Below the pieces are notes generated by a model. That model did not search any database. It saw nothing but the letters and a program-made list of their open reading frames with translations, and was not told where the DNA came from. Below, piece after piece: positions 8,853 to 18,204 of a stretch of DNA of 64,000 nt. The position numbers were made by a program, and so were the translations under genes. The DNA comes from CAWBCR01 sp963787375 (GTDB lineage Bacteria > Chloroflexota > Anaerolineae > Aggregatilineales > UBA3940): assembly GCA_963787375.1 (NCBI GenBank), contig CAWBCR010000027.1, forward strand, positions 62,001 through 126,000. Direction: 5' to 3'. Numbering within the stretch: the stretch's first letter is position 1; each line of letters opens with the position of its first letter.

Positions 8853-9725
8853 TTGTCCAGAGTCCATTTCGTTACTGATAGCAGCGCCACGTTTGAGGAC
8901 CCTCGCTTTGTCGAGGACTACGGTGTGACGGTTATCCCGCTGGCATTCAATGTCGAGGGAAGGCGGCTGCAGGACGGCATCGACTTCGATGCGGAAGAAA
9001 TGCTGCGCATCCTGCGCCAGACGAACAAGCCACCTGCGCTGATTCCGCCCTCGGTCGGGCAGTTTGAGGAGATCTATCACCAGGTCAGCAAGGAAACGGA
9101 TCAGATCTGTGTCCTGCTGCATTCGCAGCATTTCAGCGAAGCCTACGCCAACGCCCAGACCGCGCGCGCCAGTCTGCTGGGTCGCTGCGAGATCGCCGTG
9201 GTCGACTCGCGCACGACTTCTGCCGGGTTGGGCTATCTGGTTGAGACAGTCGTAGAAACGTCTGCGACGACCCACGACCTGGATGAGATCGTGCAGACGG
9301 CCCGCGAGGCCATCTCGCGTATATACAGCATCTTCTTCGTCGACACGCTGTCGTTCATCCAGAGGGCCGGGCTGCTCGGTCAAACCCAGGCCATGCTGGG
9401 GACGATGCTGGATATCAAGCCGCTGCTGACCATCGAAGACGGTGAATTGATGACGATGGAAAAGGCGCGCACCCACGCCCAGGCTATCGACAAGATGGTC
9501 GAATTCGTGACCGAGTTCACCGACATTGAGCGGCTGGGTATCCTGCAGAACACGCTGCGCATCACCGACCTGACGCGGATGCTTCAAGACCGCCTGGCGC
9601 TGGAGTTCTCGCGGCTGCAAGCCCCGGTGATGCTGTACTCGCCGCTGATCGCCTCGCGGATCGGCCCGGACGCGATGGGCATCGTCGTTCTGGAAGGCTC
9701 CAGCTTTGACGAAGACATGTTCTAG
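8853..9725 (+). CDS. DegV-family fatty-acid-binding protein (FakB-like)
   Basis: 290 residues. VTDSSATF at the start is the DegV fatty-acid carboxylate site, with LHSQHFSEAYANAQTAR and VVDSRTTSAGLGYLV as further conserved blocks, and DTLSFIQRAGLLGQTQAMLGTMLDIKPLL marking the C-terminal lobe. It begins at a TTG with a strong GGAGGAAGG immediately upstream. It should present a fatty acid to the FakA encoded just before it. Confidence 0.92.
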   Translation: MSRVHFVTDSSATFEDPRFVEDYGVTVIPLAFNVEGRRLQDGIDFDAEEMLRILRQTNKPPALIPPSVGQFEEIYHQVSKETDQICVLLHSQHFSEAYANAQTARASLLGRCEIAVVDSRTTSAGLGYLVETVVETSATTHDLDEIVQTAREAISRIYSIFFVDTLSFIQRAGLLGQTQAMLGTMLDIKPLLTIEDGELMTMEKARTHAQAIDKMVEFVTEFTDIERLGILQNTLRITDLTRMLQDRLALEFSRLQAPVMLYSPLIASRIGPDAMGIVVLEGSSFDEDMF

Positions 9726-9761
9726 CTGCGCGCCCGGCAGCAGTTCGGCGTGGGCCTCGCC

Positions 9762-10599
9762 ATGATCGCCATCGTGACCGACAGCACGTGTGATATTCCG
9801 CCAGCCGTGCTTGAGGAGACGGGCATCCACGTGGTGCCCGCGCTGATCAGCATTGGGCAGGAGACACTGCGGGACGGCGTCGACCTGTCTCGCGAGGCGT
9901 TCTACGAGCGGCTGCCCTACCTGGCCGCCTTGCCGACCACCGCCTCGCCGAGCCCGCAGGCCTTCGCCGAGCTATACGAGCGGGTGCTGCATCGGGCCAG
10001 CGCCGTTGTCTCGGTACACGCCGCCGCGCGGCTGAGCGGCATCTGCAACGCGGCACGGCTGGCTGCCAATCAGGTCGCGCCGGAGCGCATCCACATCGTC
10101 GACAGCGGGCAACTCAGCATGGGGCTGGGCTGGACGGCTATCGCCGCCAGCGAGTCCGCACGGAAAGGCGAAACTCTGGAAGCTGTGCTACACTGTGTGC
10201 ACGATACCGCCCGCCGGGTGAAGAGTTTACGCGACGACCAGCACGCTCACTTACCTGGCCCGTTCTGGTCGCCTGAACATGGTGCAGGCCGGGCTGGGCA
10301 GTCTGCTCGACATCAAACCGGTGCTCGAGCTGTATGACGGCGTGGTATCGACGGTTGGCCGCGTGCGGACGTGGTCACGCGCGGTGAGCGCGCTGGCCAA
10401 CCGCGTGCACAGCACAGCTCCGGTCGAGCAATTGGCCGTGATGCACAGTAACTGCGTGGACTGCGCCGCCGATCTGTTGGAGCGTATTCGCGACATGCTT
10501 CCCAATCCGACCGGGACGATCGTCATCAACGTGACGTCGGTCATCGGGACGCATGTCGGCCCACATGCCGTCGGAGTCGCGGCGGTGGTGGCTACCTGA
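9762..10599 (+). pseudogene. Second DegV-family gene, split by a +1 frameshift
   Basis: The ATG at 9762 opens a DegV protein (IVTDSTCDIPPAVLEE, SVHAAARLSGICNAAR, IVDSGQLSMGLGW). The frame is lost near 10226-10228 (TTT). Dropping one T there restores YATTSTLTYLARSGRLNMVQ and the rest of the C-terminal lobe up to the stop at 10599, giving 278 residues, a normal length. Either a recent pseudogene or a homopolymer error in the assembly. As read, only a truncated lipid-binding lobe would be made. It is the second FakB-like gene behind fakA; such paralogues usually differ in fatty-acid preference. Confidence 0.85.
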
Positions 10600-10663
10600 G
10601 CAAATCCATTATCATGACGAGAGCAGCTTAGCGCACAGTGGGGTGCAGCCGGCAGCAAGCGAT

Positions 10664-13270
10664 ATGGCATCTTCATTGCAGACACTGATCAAGATACTGC
10701 GCCTCGAACAACAGAAGGGCTACGAGAACAAAGCCGTCATCGGCGGCTTTGCTCGTTTTGCGTACCACTGGGCGCGTGAAGCGCACAGCCAGGCCCGCAC
10801 CGACGCGCACCATGCGCTGGTCGATGATATCACGCAGAAGCTACGCGAGTATGAAGAGGCGTCAATGGAGCGTCGCCCGGCCCTGCTCGAAGAGGTCATT
10901 GGTCTGGCGACAGGCAAGTCGCAGCTTGCCGACGAGGAGCCAGGCTCGGCTCCGGCGGCTGGTGCCGGGCCGGCAGCAATGGCGGCGCAGCCCGGCTACG
11001 GCGACGACATCGGAATCGGCGAACTGGACGAACAGACCGTCGAAGAAGAAGAGGAGAGCGCCGTCGAAGGGGCCGAAGAGGGCGACGACTTCGAGGTATA
11101 CGGAACCTTCGAGTATGGCACCGAGGTAGCCGCTCCGGCACGTTCGGTACGCGAGCGGCGCGGCTACGCCCGGAAACAGGCCGCACCTGTCTCAGACGAG
11201 GTGCTGGCCCGGCTTGACGAGCCGGTCGAGGCGCTGGCGGGCATCGGCGACACCCGTGCCGAGCAGCTTGAGCACCTCGACGTGCGTACCGTCCGCGACT
11301 TGCTGTACACCTTCCCGCGCCGCTACGACGATTACAGCCGCATGAAGACCATCAACCGGCTGGAACTGGGCGAGGAGATCAGCGTCATCGGCGTGTTAGA
11401 GCGCGTCAGCGCTATCCCCATGAAGCGCGGTGGCGCGCGTGTCGAGGCCTATCTCGACGATGGCAGCGGCAAGCTGCGGCTCAACTGGTTCAACCAGCCA
11501 TGGATGGAGAAGCAGCTCGAAGCAGGCGAAGCCTATGTCGCCAGCGGCAAGGTTGAAGAGTACCTGGGCCGGCTGGTGATGAATAGTCCCGAGGTCGAGC
11601 CGGTCGACCAGGAATCATTGCACGCCGGGCGTGTGGTGCCAGTCTATCCGCTGACCAAGGGGCTGCCGGGTCGCACGATGCGCCGTTTCATGAAGCAGGT
11701 CGTCGATGAGTGGGCCCCGCGCCTGCCGGACTTCCTGCCTGAGAGCGTGCGCGAAGAGTTGGACCTGATGGATTACGGCGATGCCATCGCACAGGCCCAC
11801 TTCCCTGATAGCTGGGAAGATATGCAGGCCGCGCTGCACCGGCTGGCCTTCAACGAGCTAATCGTACTGCATCTGGCGATGCTCAAACGGCGGCACGAGT
11901 GGCAGAGCCGCCCCGGACACCCGCTGACCGTCAGCGATGAGTGGATTCAGGGCTTCGAGGCCAGCCTGCCCTACGCATTTACCGGCGCACAGGCGCGGGC
12001 CATCGAGGATATCCGACGCGATATGGCTGCCGGAGTTCCCATGAATCGCCTGCTACAGGGCGACGTTGGTAGCGGCAAGACGGTGGTCGCCGCGCTGGCG
12101 TGCGGCATCGCCATAACGAACGGCGCGCAGGCGGCGATCATGGCCCCGACCAGCATCCTGGTCGAGCAGCATTACGCGACGCTGTGCCGTGTCTTTGAGA
12201 ACGGTCCGCTGGCCGGGCAGGTGCACGTCGCGCTGCTGACGGGCAGTGTCAGCCCACTGGAGCGTGAGCGCGTATACAATGGGCTGGCCGACGGCAGCAT
12301 GCACGTCGTCGTCGGGACGCACGCGCTGATCCAGGAGGGCGTCGCCTTCAAGAATCTTGGCCTGGCGATTGTCGATGAGCAGCACCGCTTCGGCGTCGCC
12401 CAGCGCGGCGCGCTGCGCGATAAGGCAGACGGCAGCAATCCGCACCTGCTGGTGATGACCGCCACGCCTATCCCGCGCACGCTGGCGCTGACGCTGCACG
12501 CCGACCTCGACCTGACGATCATCGATGAGATGCCGCCGGGCCGCACCCCGGTGCAGACGCGTGTCTTGCAGCCCAAGGAGCGCGAGCGCGCCTATGCCTT
12601 CATCCGGGGACAGGTCGAGAAGGGGCAGCAGGCATACATCATTTGCCCGCTGGTCGAAGACAGCGACAGACTCGACGCTAAGTCGGCTGTAGCCGAATAC
12701 GAACGCCTTCAGCACGATGTGTTCCCTGACCTGGCGCTGGGGCTGATGCATGGCCGCATGAACGGCGACGAAAAAGAAGCGGTGATGGCCGACTTCTACG
12801 AGGGTCGCATCAGTGTGCTGGTCAGCACGACGGTGATCGAAGTCGGCATCGACGTGCCCAACGCTACGGTGATCCTAATCGAGAACGCCAATCGCTTTGG
12901 CCTGTCACAGCTGCACCAGCTTCGCGGGCGCGTGGGGCGCGGCGCGGAGCAAAGCTACTGCCTGCTGGTGTCTGACCACGCGTTTCTCGACACAGACGAG
13001 CGCCTGCGCGCCGTCGAGGAAAACAGCGACGGCTTCAAGCTGGCCGAGATCGACTGGCAGATGCGCGGCGCGGGCGACTTGCTGGGCATGCAGCAGAGCG
13101 GTACGGGCCGCTTCGAGTTCGCCAATCTGATGGATCCGCACCTGATCGAGCAGGTGCAGCGGCAGGCGTGGGCCATCTACGAGCGCGACCCCAGCCTGTC
13201 GCTGCCTGAGCATGAGCGCCTGGCCGGGCATATCAACCGGCTGGGCGTCGAGCGCGGCGACATTAGCTAA
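10664..13270 (+). CDS. recG: ATP-dependent DNA helicase RecG, with N-terminal extension
   Basis: 868 residues from the ATG at 10664; a longer open frame exists, but the helical segment MASSLQTLIKIL looks like the true start. Residues 1-165 are an extension: a helical part and then a very acidic linker. The wedge domain follows (LAGIGDTRAEQLEHLDVRTVRDLLYTFPRRY), then the helicase core: Walker A GDVGSGKT near residue 465, DEQHRFG near 570, TATPIPRTL, and motif VI with QLRGRVGRG. RecG reverses stalled forks and processes branched DNA. It begins 65 bases after the broken DegV gene; coaD follows 36 bases later. Confidence 0.95.
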   Translation: MASSLQTLIKILRLEQQKGYENKAVIGGFARFAYHWAREAHSQARTDAHHALVDDITQKLREYEEASMERRPALLEEVIGLATGKSQLADEEPGSAPAAGAGPAAMAAQPGYGDDIGIGELDEQTVEEEEESAVEGAEEGDDFEVYGTFEYGTEVAAPARSVRERRGYARKQAAPVSDEVLARLDEPVEALAGIGDTRAEQLEHLDVRTVRDLLYTFPRRYDDYSRMKTINRLELGEEISVIGVLERVSAIPMKRGGARVEAYLDDGSGKLRLNWFNQPWMEKQLEAGEAYVASGKVEEYLGRLVMNSPEVEPVDQESLHAGRVVPVYPLTKGLPGRTMRRFMKQVVDEWAPRLPDFLPESVREELDLMDYGDAIAQAHFPDSWEDMQAALHRLAFNELIVLHLAMLKRRHEWQSRPGHPLTVSDEWIQGFEASLPYAFTGAQARAIEDIRRDMAAGVPMNRLLQGDVGSGKTVVAALACGIAITNGAQAAIMAPTSILVEQHYATLCRVFENGPLAGQVHVALLTGSVSPLERERVYNGLADGSMHVVVGTHALIQEGVAFKNLGLAIVDEQHRFGVAQRGALRDKADGSNPHLLVMTATPIPRTLALTLHADLDLTIIDEMPPGRTPVQTRVLQPKERERAYAFIRGQVEKGQQAYIICPLVEDSDRLDAKSAVAEYERLQHDVFPDLALGLMHGRMNGDEKEAVMADFYEGRISVLVSTTVIEVGIDVPNATVILIENANRFGLSQLHQLRGRVGRGAEQSYCLLVSDHAFLDTDERLRAVEENSDGFKLAEIDWQMRGAGDLLGMQQSGTGRFEFANLMDPHLIEQVQRQAWAIYERDPSLSLPEHERLAGHINRLGVERGDIS

Positions 13271-13306
13271 ACGAAGGATCATCCCTACCACAATCGGAGA
13301 CATCGT

Positions 13307-13837
13307 TTGAAACGTCGAGCCGTATTCCCGGCCACATTCGATCCGATCCACCTGGGCCATGTCGACATTGCAACGCGGGCCAGCATGCTGTTTGACGAAC
13401 TGATCGTGGGCGTATACGATAGGCCTCTCAAGAACCTGATGTTTCCGGTCGAAGACCGCGTAGCAATGGTCACCGATGCGCTGCAAGACATATCCAACAT
13501 CCGGGTGACGAGCTACAGTGGCCTGACGGTCGCGTTCGCCCGTGAGCAGAGCGCGCAGGCTATTGTGCGCGGGTTGCGCGTATTTTCCGATTTTGAGCTA
13601 GAATTCCGTATGGCCCTGGCAAACAACCGTCTCGCGCCAGAGATTGAAGTTGTTTGCCTCATTGCCAGCGAACAACATATGCACCTGGCCAGCAGCACCA
13701 TCCGCGAGATTGCCTCGCTGGGCGGTGATGTCAGTACCATGGTACCCCCGCACGTCAGGCGTGCGCTGCTTGCATATTTTCGCAATTTGGGCGATGATGC
13801 ACCTGGGTCCGTCGACATGGTATCATTCCGCGACTGA
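13307..13837 (+). CDS. coaD: Pantetheine-phosphate adenylyltransferase
   Basis: 176 residues. Catalyses the fourth step of CoA synthesis (4'-phosphopantetheine plus ATP to dephospho-CoA). FPATFDPIHLGHVDI contains the T/HxGH nucleotidyltransferase signature; VRGLRVFSDFELEFRMALANNRL and the ASSTIREIASLGGDV block complete the site. Starts with TTG at 13307, preceded by GGAGA. Its CoA product links to fabD and fabG further downstream. Confidence 0.96.
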   Translation: MKRRAVFPATFDPIHLGHVDIATRASMLFDELIVGVYDRPLKNLMFPVEDRVAMVTDALQDISNIRVTSYSGLTVAFAREQSAQAIVRGLRVFSDFELEFRMALANNRLAPEIEVVCLIASEQHMHLASSTIREIASLGGDVSTMVPPHVRRALLAYFRNLGDDAPGSVDMVSFRD

Positions 13838-13885
13838 ACAGAACAGGCATCGCGGCGATTCAACTGCATGAGGAGGAGGCGAGCC

Positions 13886-14449
13886 TTGGACGTACAGCAC
13901 TTGGTGGACCGCCTGGAAGAACTACTGAACAATGGCCGCCATATTCCATTTACGACTCTGACGCTGGTCGACGAACAGCGTGCGCTTGAGTTGATCGATC
14001 AGATGCGCATCTCGATTCCCGAAGAGATCGAGAAGGCCAAGCGTGTCATCCGCGAGCGCGACCGTGTCATGGCGCAGGCCAACGAAGAAGCGGCGCGTAT
14101 CCGTGATCTGGCACGCGAGAAGAGTGAAACGCTCATCCAGCGCGACAGCATCACACAGGCCGCCCAGGCCCGCGGCACCAGCATCATCGAGCAGAGCCGG
14201 CAGGAAGCCAATACCATCCGCCAGGACGCCGACCAGTACGTCATGGACGTGCTGAATGATCTCGAAGATGCGCTGGTCCGCACGCTGGGGGTCGTCCGCA
14301 ATGGGATCACCCACGTTGAGCACGACGTCAAGCTCCGCCCGGCGGCAAGCGCTCAACCCAGTTCGCCGACCGACATCGAGACGCCGTCGACGCTCGATAC
14401 GTCCGACGAGCCAATGCGCATCGAGCGCATCTCAAGCCGCCGCGACTGA
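13886..14449 (+). CDS. Coiled-coil protein of unknown function
   Basis: 187 residues from a TTG that has GGAGG seven bases upstream; an ATG 18 bases earlier overlaps that site and is less likely. Residues 1-35 form a short globular part (DVQHLVDRLEELLNN), then about 100 residues of charged heptad-like helix (IEKAKRVIRERDRVMAQANEEAARI and so on), followed by a disordered Ser/Pro/Thr-rich tail. Resembles the DivIVA-like or ATP-synthase-b-like coiled-coil proteins often found between coaD and rpmF in Gram-positive-type genomes. A role in envelope or division scaffolding is possible but unproven. Confidence 0.75.
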   Translation: MDVQHLVDRLEELLNNGRHIPFTTLTLVDEQRALELIDQMRISIPEEIEKAKRVIRERDRVMAQANEEAARIRDLAREKSETLIQRDSITQAAQARGTSIIEQSRQEANTIRQDADQYVMDVLNDLEDALVRTLGVVRNGITHVEHDVKLRPAASAQPSSPTDIETPSTLDTSDEPMRIERISSRRD

Positions 14450-14490
14450 TCCGGTTCTTCCGCACAATGCCTCTGCATGCATCCGGCAGT

Positions 14491-14519
14491 TTGTTGTCTG
14501 GCGAGTTGCCCGTTATAAT
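14491..14519 (+). promoter_or_regulatory. Promoter of rpmF
   Basis: TTGTTG, a 17-base spacer and a consensus TATAAT, about 70 bases before the rpmF start. Confidence 0.7.
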
Positions 14520-14589
14520 CGTGCTTCGCCTGCGCCCGCGCTGCGGCGCGCAGCCAACTTACTGACTCACTGCAGGAGCTTTATCATCA

Positions 14590-14772
14590 ATGGGCGCACT
14601 ACCGAAGCGTAAGATTTCCAAAGGACGGCGCGGTCGCCGCCGCCAGCACGACCAGTTGCAGCCCGTGACCCTTGTTGCCTGTTCGAACTGCGGCGCGATG
14701 AAGCGCCCTCACTCCGTCTGCCCGGAATGTGGTTATTACAAGGGCCGCGAGATTGTAGAGATTGAGGAGTAG
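14590..14772 (+). CDS. rpmF: Large-subunit ribosomal protein L32, zinc type
   Basis: 60 residues. MGALPKRKISKGRRGRRRQH is the basic N-terminus; CSNCG and CPECGYYKGREI form the four-Cys zinc ribbon. AGGAG lies a little further than usual from the ATG. rpmF precedes fatty-acid synthesis genes in many bacteria, and here fabD follows, although a terminator-like hairpin separates them and plsX, fabH and acpP are absent. Confidence 0.96.
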   Translation: MGALPKRKISKGRRGRRRQHDQLQPVTLVACSNCGAMKRPHSVCPECGYYKGREIVEIEE

Positions 14773-14810
14773 CCCGGTCAGGCAGCAGGGCACCGGCTAC
14801 CGATATGCTC

Positions 14811-14843
14811 AGACCGTGTTTCCTGGTGAAGCGCGGTCTTTTC
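14811..14843 (+). terminator. Terminator after rpmF
   Basis: AGACCG (14811-14816) pairs with CGGTCT (14834-14839), with an inner TTC/GAA pairing, and the stem runs into TTTT. It would partly separate rpmF from fabD. Confidence 0.6.
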
Positions 14844-14934
14844 GTTCCCCCTACCCCGGCGACTTTCGCGTTGGGGAAATCTAGTGCATGATGGGAGTTG
14901 AGCGCATTCGTCATCACGATCCTGAGGAGACACG

Positions 14935-15903
14935 ATGCTCGACCAGTCAAAGACCGCCTTCCTATTCCCCGGCCAGGGCTCGCAGGCCGTCGGGATGGTC
15001 GCCGCGCTGGCGGCGGAATACCACGTCGCCCGGCAAACGCTCGAGGAGGCCGACGATATTCTCGGCTTTGCGCTGTCGGCGCTGATGGTCGAAGGCCCCG
15101 ACAACTCGCTGACCGATACAATCAACGCGCAGCCTGCGTTATACACAGCGGGCATCGCCGCGCTGCGCACGCTGTACGAGGCTATCGAGCAACCGTTCCA
15201 GCCTGCCTATGTTGCGGGCCACAGTCTGGGCGAGCTGACCGCGCTGACGGCTGCCGGCGCGATGAGCTTCCCTGAAGGGCTGCGGCTGGTCCGCAGGCGT
15301 GGCGAGCTGATGAAGGAAGCCGATACCTACAGCCCCGGCGGCATGGCCGCCATCCTGGGGCTAGATGCAGCACAATTGACGGCTATCTGCGCCGAGGCGC
15401 GCGCAGCAGCCGGTGGCGTGGTTGTTGTCGCCAACGACAACTGCCCCGGCCAGGTGGTGCTGGCCGGCGACGAGCAGGCGCTGGCCAGCGCGATGGAACG
15501 CGCCGGGGCGGCGGGTGCAAAGAAGGTCGTTCGGCTGCCGATCAGCATCGCCGCCCACTCGCCGCTGATGGCGCGCGCGCAGGAAGAATTCCGTAAGGCG
15601 CTCGACGCCACGAACTTTCAGCCGCCGGTGCTTCCGATTATTGGCAACACGCAGGCCATCCCGCTGAACACCGCCGCAGCCGTGCGCGACGAGTTGAGTG
15701 CGCAGCTTACCTCGCCGGTGCGCTGGACGGAGAGCGTGCAGGCCATGCTTGACGCGGGCATCACGACCTTCGTCGAACTGGGCAGTAAGGATGTGCTGGT
15801 CGGGCTGGTCAAGCGCATCTCGCGTGAGACGGCCCGCTACGTGGTCGACGTGCCGGCGGGCGTCGAGGCGGTCGCCAACAACGTGAGGGAGTCGCAGCCG
15901 TGA
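14935..15903 (+). CDS. fabD: Malonyl-CoA:ACP transacylase
   Basis: 322 residues. Loads malonyl groups onto acyl carrier protein for fatty-acid elongation. FPGQGSQAVGM at the N-terminus, the catalytic Ser in GHSLGELTALTAAGA, and the conserved His in the SIAAHSPLM block are present, with ELGSKDVLVGLVKRI near the end. GAGGAG lies five bases before the ATG. The stop overlaps the nnrE start (GTGA), so the two are translationally coupled. Confidence 0.96.
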   Translation: MLDQSKTAFLFPGQGSQAVGMVAALAAEYHVARQTLEEADDILGFALSALMVEGPDNSLTDTINAQPALYTAGIAALRTLYEAIEQPFQPAYVAGHSLGELTALTAAGAMSFPEGLRLVRRRGELMKEADTYSPGGMAAILGLDAAQLTAICAEARAAAGGVVVVANDNCPGQVVLAGDEQALASAMERAGAAGAKKVVRLPISIAAHSPLMARAQEEFRKALDATNFQPPVLPIIGNTQAIPLNTAAAVRDELSAQLTSPVRWTESVQAMLDAGITTFVELGSKDVLVGLVKRISRETARYVVDVPAGVEAVANNVRESQP

Positions 15904-16649
15904 ACTGGCCTGTCCCGGCGCTGACCAACGAGCAAATGGTCGAAGTCGACCGCCTTATGGTCGCAGAGTACGGCATTGTGCTGATCCAGATGATGGAGAA
16001 CGCAGGCAGGGCTCTTGCAGAGCTAACGCGCCAGTTGCTGGGTGGCAGCGTCACCGGCAGCCGGATTGTCGCCGCCGTGGGAGCGGGTAACAATGGCGGT
16101 GGAGGCATGGTCGCCGCGCGCCACCTGAGCAACTGGGGCGCGCATGTGCAGGTCGTTCTTGTGCGGTCGCCTAAGGACCTGAAAGAGGTGCCGGCCCACC
16201 AATGGCGGGCACTGGCGCAACTTCCGGTTGAACGGTCAGTGTTTGATGCAGATGAGCCGCCGGGTATCGGCCCGGCAGACGCCATACTCGATGCGCTGAT
16301 CGGTTACGGGCTGCGTGGCAACCCGCGCGGCAGTACCGCCGAACTGATCCGCCGCGTGAACAGCTTGCACGCGCTCACGCTATCGCTCGACGCGCCATCC
16401 GGGCTTGATACGACCGGCGGCAAGCCTGCCGATCCGTGTATTTCGGCGAGCGCGACGCTCACGCTGGCGCTGCCCAAGGTCGGCTTGCTGACCCGGAGTG
16501 CACGCCATGTCGTTGGGAACCTGTATCTGGCCGACATAGGCGTGCCGCCCTCGCTGTATGCACGATTGGGAATCGACGTGCCGCCGCTGTTTGCGTGCGC
16601 TGCGATCGTGCCCATTCCGCGCACAGACACCGGCTCAACCAGAAGGTAG
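15900..16649 (+). CDS. nnrE: NAD(P)H-hydrate epimerase (YjeF N-domain)
   Basis: 249 residues. Repairs damaged NAD(P)H by epimerising the R-hydrate. Motifs: LTNEQMVEVDRLM, MMENAGRALAEL, AVGAGNNGGGGMVAARHL for the nucleotide loop, DAILDALIGYGLRGNPRG with the catalytic Asp, and DAPSGLD. Only the YjeF_N domain is present; the ADP-dependent dehydratase domain often fused to it is missing and must lie elsewhere if it exists. GTG start overlaps the fabD stop. Confidence 0.9.
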   Translation: MNWPVPALTNEQMVEVDRLMVAEYGIVLIQMMENAGRALAELTRQLLGGSVTGSRIVAAVGAGNNGGGGMVAARHLSNWGAHVQVVLVRSPKDLKEVPAHQWRALAQLPVERSVFDADEPPGIGPADAILDALIGYGLRGNPRGSTAELIRRVNSLHALTLSLDAPSGLDTTGGKPADPCISASATLTLALPKVGLLTRSARHVVGNLYLADIGVPPSLYARLGIDVPPLFACAAIVPIPRTDTGSTRR

Positions 16650-16958
16650 GGCGGGATGGTCGAAGACATTGGGCATTCTCACCCTGGAAACACCCTTCCG
16701 ATCGTTGGGCCAGCTCATCAGTCGGGAGCGTTTGGCATGGAGTTGGCAGTCGCGACGGCAAGTCTCGTGTTTCGCGGCGCAGAGTCGGAGCATGTACACT
16801 CTCGGTCGGTCCAGGTCACTGTTTGTGAGTTGCTGATGCCCTAGCAGGGGTATTCTCCGCTTTCAGGGAATGGATTTCCGCTGCCCGGTGCTGCGTAGAC
16901 TCATCGATCGGTTCCTGTAGCAGTACGTGGCACCGTGCCTCGGTGGCGCGCTGCCCGG
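16650..16958. other. Intergenic stretch without a recognisable gene
   Basis: About 310 bases between nnrE and the fabG promoter. A 62-codon open frame at 16656-16844 on the plus strand has no Shine-Dalgarno sequence and no familiar motif, and codon choice does not look like that of the neighbours. No strong hairpin was seen. Possibly decayed sequence. Confidence 0.4.
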
Positions 16959-16987
16959 TTGAAGTCTGGCATAAGCGATGGTACAAT
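16959..16987 (+). promoter_or_regulatory. Promoter of fabG
   Basis: TTGAAG, a 17-base spacer and TACAAT. The expected start of transcription is about 40 bases before the fabG ATG. Confidence 0.7.
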
Positions 16988-17036
16988 CGCGTCCGTTCAA
17001 GTCAACCGGCACACGAACTCTCAGCGGGAGAACAGC

Positions 17037-17786
17037 ATGAGCCGTCTGGATGGGCGCGTTGCAGTCGTCACCGGTGGTTCGCGCGGCATTGGCCGAGCGA
17101 TTGCGCTGGAACTGGCCGGGCGCGGCGCGACCGTGGTCGTCAACTACAACCACAGCGGAGAGGCCGCCGAGGATGTGGTCAGGGCCATCGTCGACGGCGG
17201 CGGCGTGGCGCAGGCCATGCAGGCCGACGTGAGCGACTTCGCCCAGGCGGAGAAGCTGATCAAGGACACCGCAGCCGCTTATGAGAAGATTGACATTCTG
17301 GTCAACAACGCCGGCACCACGCGTGACACGCTGATCATGATGATGTCGGAACAGGAATGGGATACCGTCATCCAGACCAATCTCAAGAGCGCGTTCAACT
17401 GCTCGAAGGCAGCGGTCAAGGCAATGATGCGCAAGCGCTACGGGCGGATCGTTAACATGAGCTCGGTGGCAGGAATCTCCGGCAACGCGGGCCAGACGAA
17501 CTACAGTGCCAGCAAGGCCGGTCTGATCGGTTTCAGCAAGGCGCTGGCTCGCGAGGTTGCAGCACGAAACATCACCGTCAACGCGGTTGCGCCGGGCTTC
17601 ATCCCCACCGACCTGACTAGCAGCGTTCCCGAGAATATCAAAGAGGCATCGCTAACCGCGATTCCGTTGGGCCGCTGGGGTACGCCGGAGGAAGTCGCAT
17701 ATGCGGTGGCTTTCCTGGCATCCGACGAAGCAGCCTATATCACCGGGCAGGTGCTGTCCATCGACGGCGGCATGGTGATGGGCTGA
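17037..17786 (+). CDS. fabG: 3-oxoacyl-ACP reductase
   Basis: 249-residue short-chain dehydrogenase that reduces 3-oxoacyl-ACP with NADPH. The cofactor loop TGGSRGIGRAIA, NNAG, the catalytic Ser in MSSVAGISGN, Tyr and Lys in YSASKAG, and the C-terminal TGQVLSIDGGMVM are intact. The open frame extends upstream, but the ATG at 17037 with GGGAG before it gives the normal length. Its own promoter lies upstream; an Asp23 gene follows 36 bases later. Confidence 0.94.
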   Translation: MSRLDGRVAVVTGGSRGIGRAIALELAGRGATVVVNYNHSGEAAEDVVRAIVDGGGVAQAMQADVSDFAQAEKLIKDTAAAYEKIDILVNNAGTTRDTLIMMMSEQEWDTVIQTNLKSAFNCSKAAVKAMMRKRYGRIVNMSSVAGISGNAGQTNYSASKAGLIGFSKALAREVAARNITVNAVAPGFIPTDLTSSVPENIKEASLTAIPLGRWGTPEEVAYAVAFLASDEAAYITGQVLSIDGGMVMG

Positions 17787-17822
17787 CGCTGCAGCTAATC
17801 CAGGCAAGAGGCGGTACACGCA

Positions 17823-18176
17823 ATGGAACCACAGGACACGATCACGATAGCGCCGAGTGTGCTAATTACCATCGCCCGGCACGCAGCCGAACAGGTGGAT
17901 GGCGTGGCCCGCACGGGCCAGATTCCGGTCGACATGGGCCGCTTGTTTCGCGGCAATGCGATGGCTTCAGGTGTCGTGCTGGACATCGATGACCAGACCG
18001 TCTCACTCGACCTGTACCTGGTGCTGCGCCCTGGCGCGGTCATGGCCGAGACCAGTCACAAGGTGCAGCAGTCGGTCAGGCGCGCCATACAGGACCTGGT
18101 TGGGATGGAGGTCAGGACGGTCAACGTTCATATAGAGGACGTCGAGACCCTGACCAGCGGCAAGGGCCAGGCATGA
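17823..18176 (+). CDS. Asp23/Gls24-family protein upstream of nusB
   Basis: 117 residues. TITIAPSVLITIARHAAEQVDGVA, then VLDIDDQTVSLDLYLVLRPGAVM and VGMEVRTVNVHIEDVE follow the Asp23 pattern. It is the second member in the window. Position directly before nusB is a common arrangement (the yqhY-nusB neighbourhood of Firmicutes). YqhY has been linked to acetyl-CoA carboxylase control there; whether that applies here is unknown. Confidence 0.88.
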   Translation: MEPQDTITIAPSVLITIARHAAEQVDGVARTGQIPVDMGRLFRGNAMASGVVLDIDDQTVSLDLYLVLRPGAVMAETSHKVQQSVRRAIQDLVGMEVRTVNVHIEDVETLTSGKGQA

Positions 18177-18204
18177 CGCGTCCGGCCCGCCCGAGGAGAT
18201 AAGC

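Noticed and set aside
16656..16844. 62-codon open frame between nnrE and fabG
   Set aside because: No ribosome site, no motif, and unusual composition; left as non-coding.
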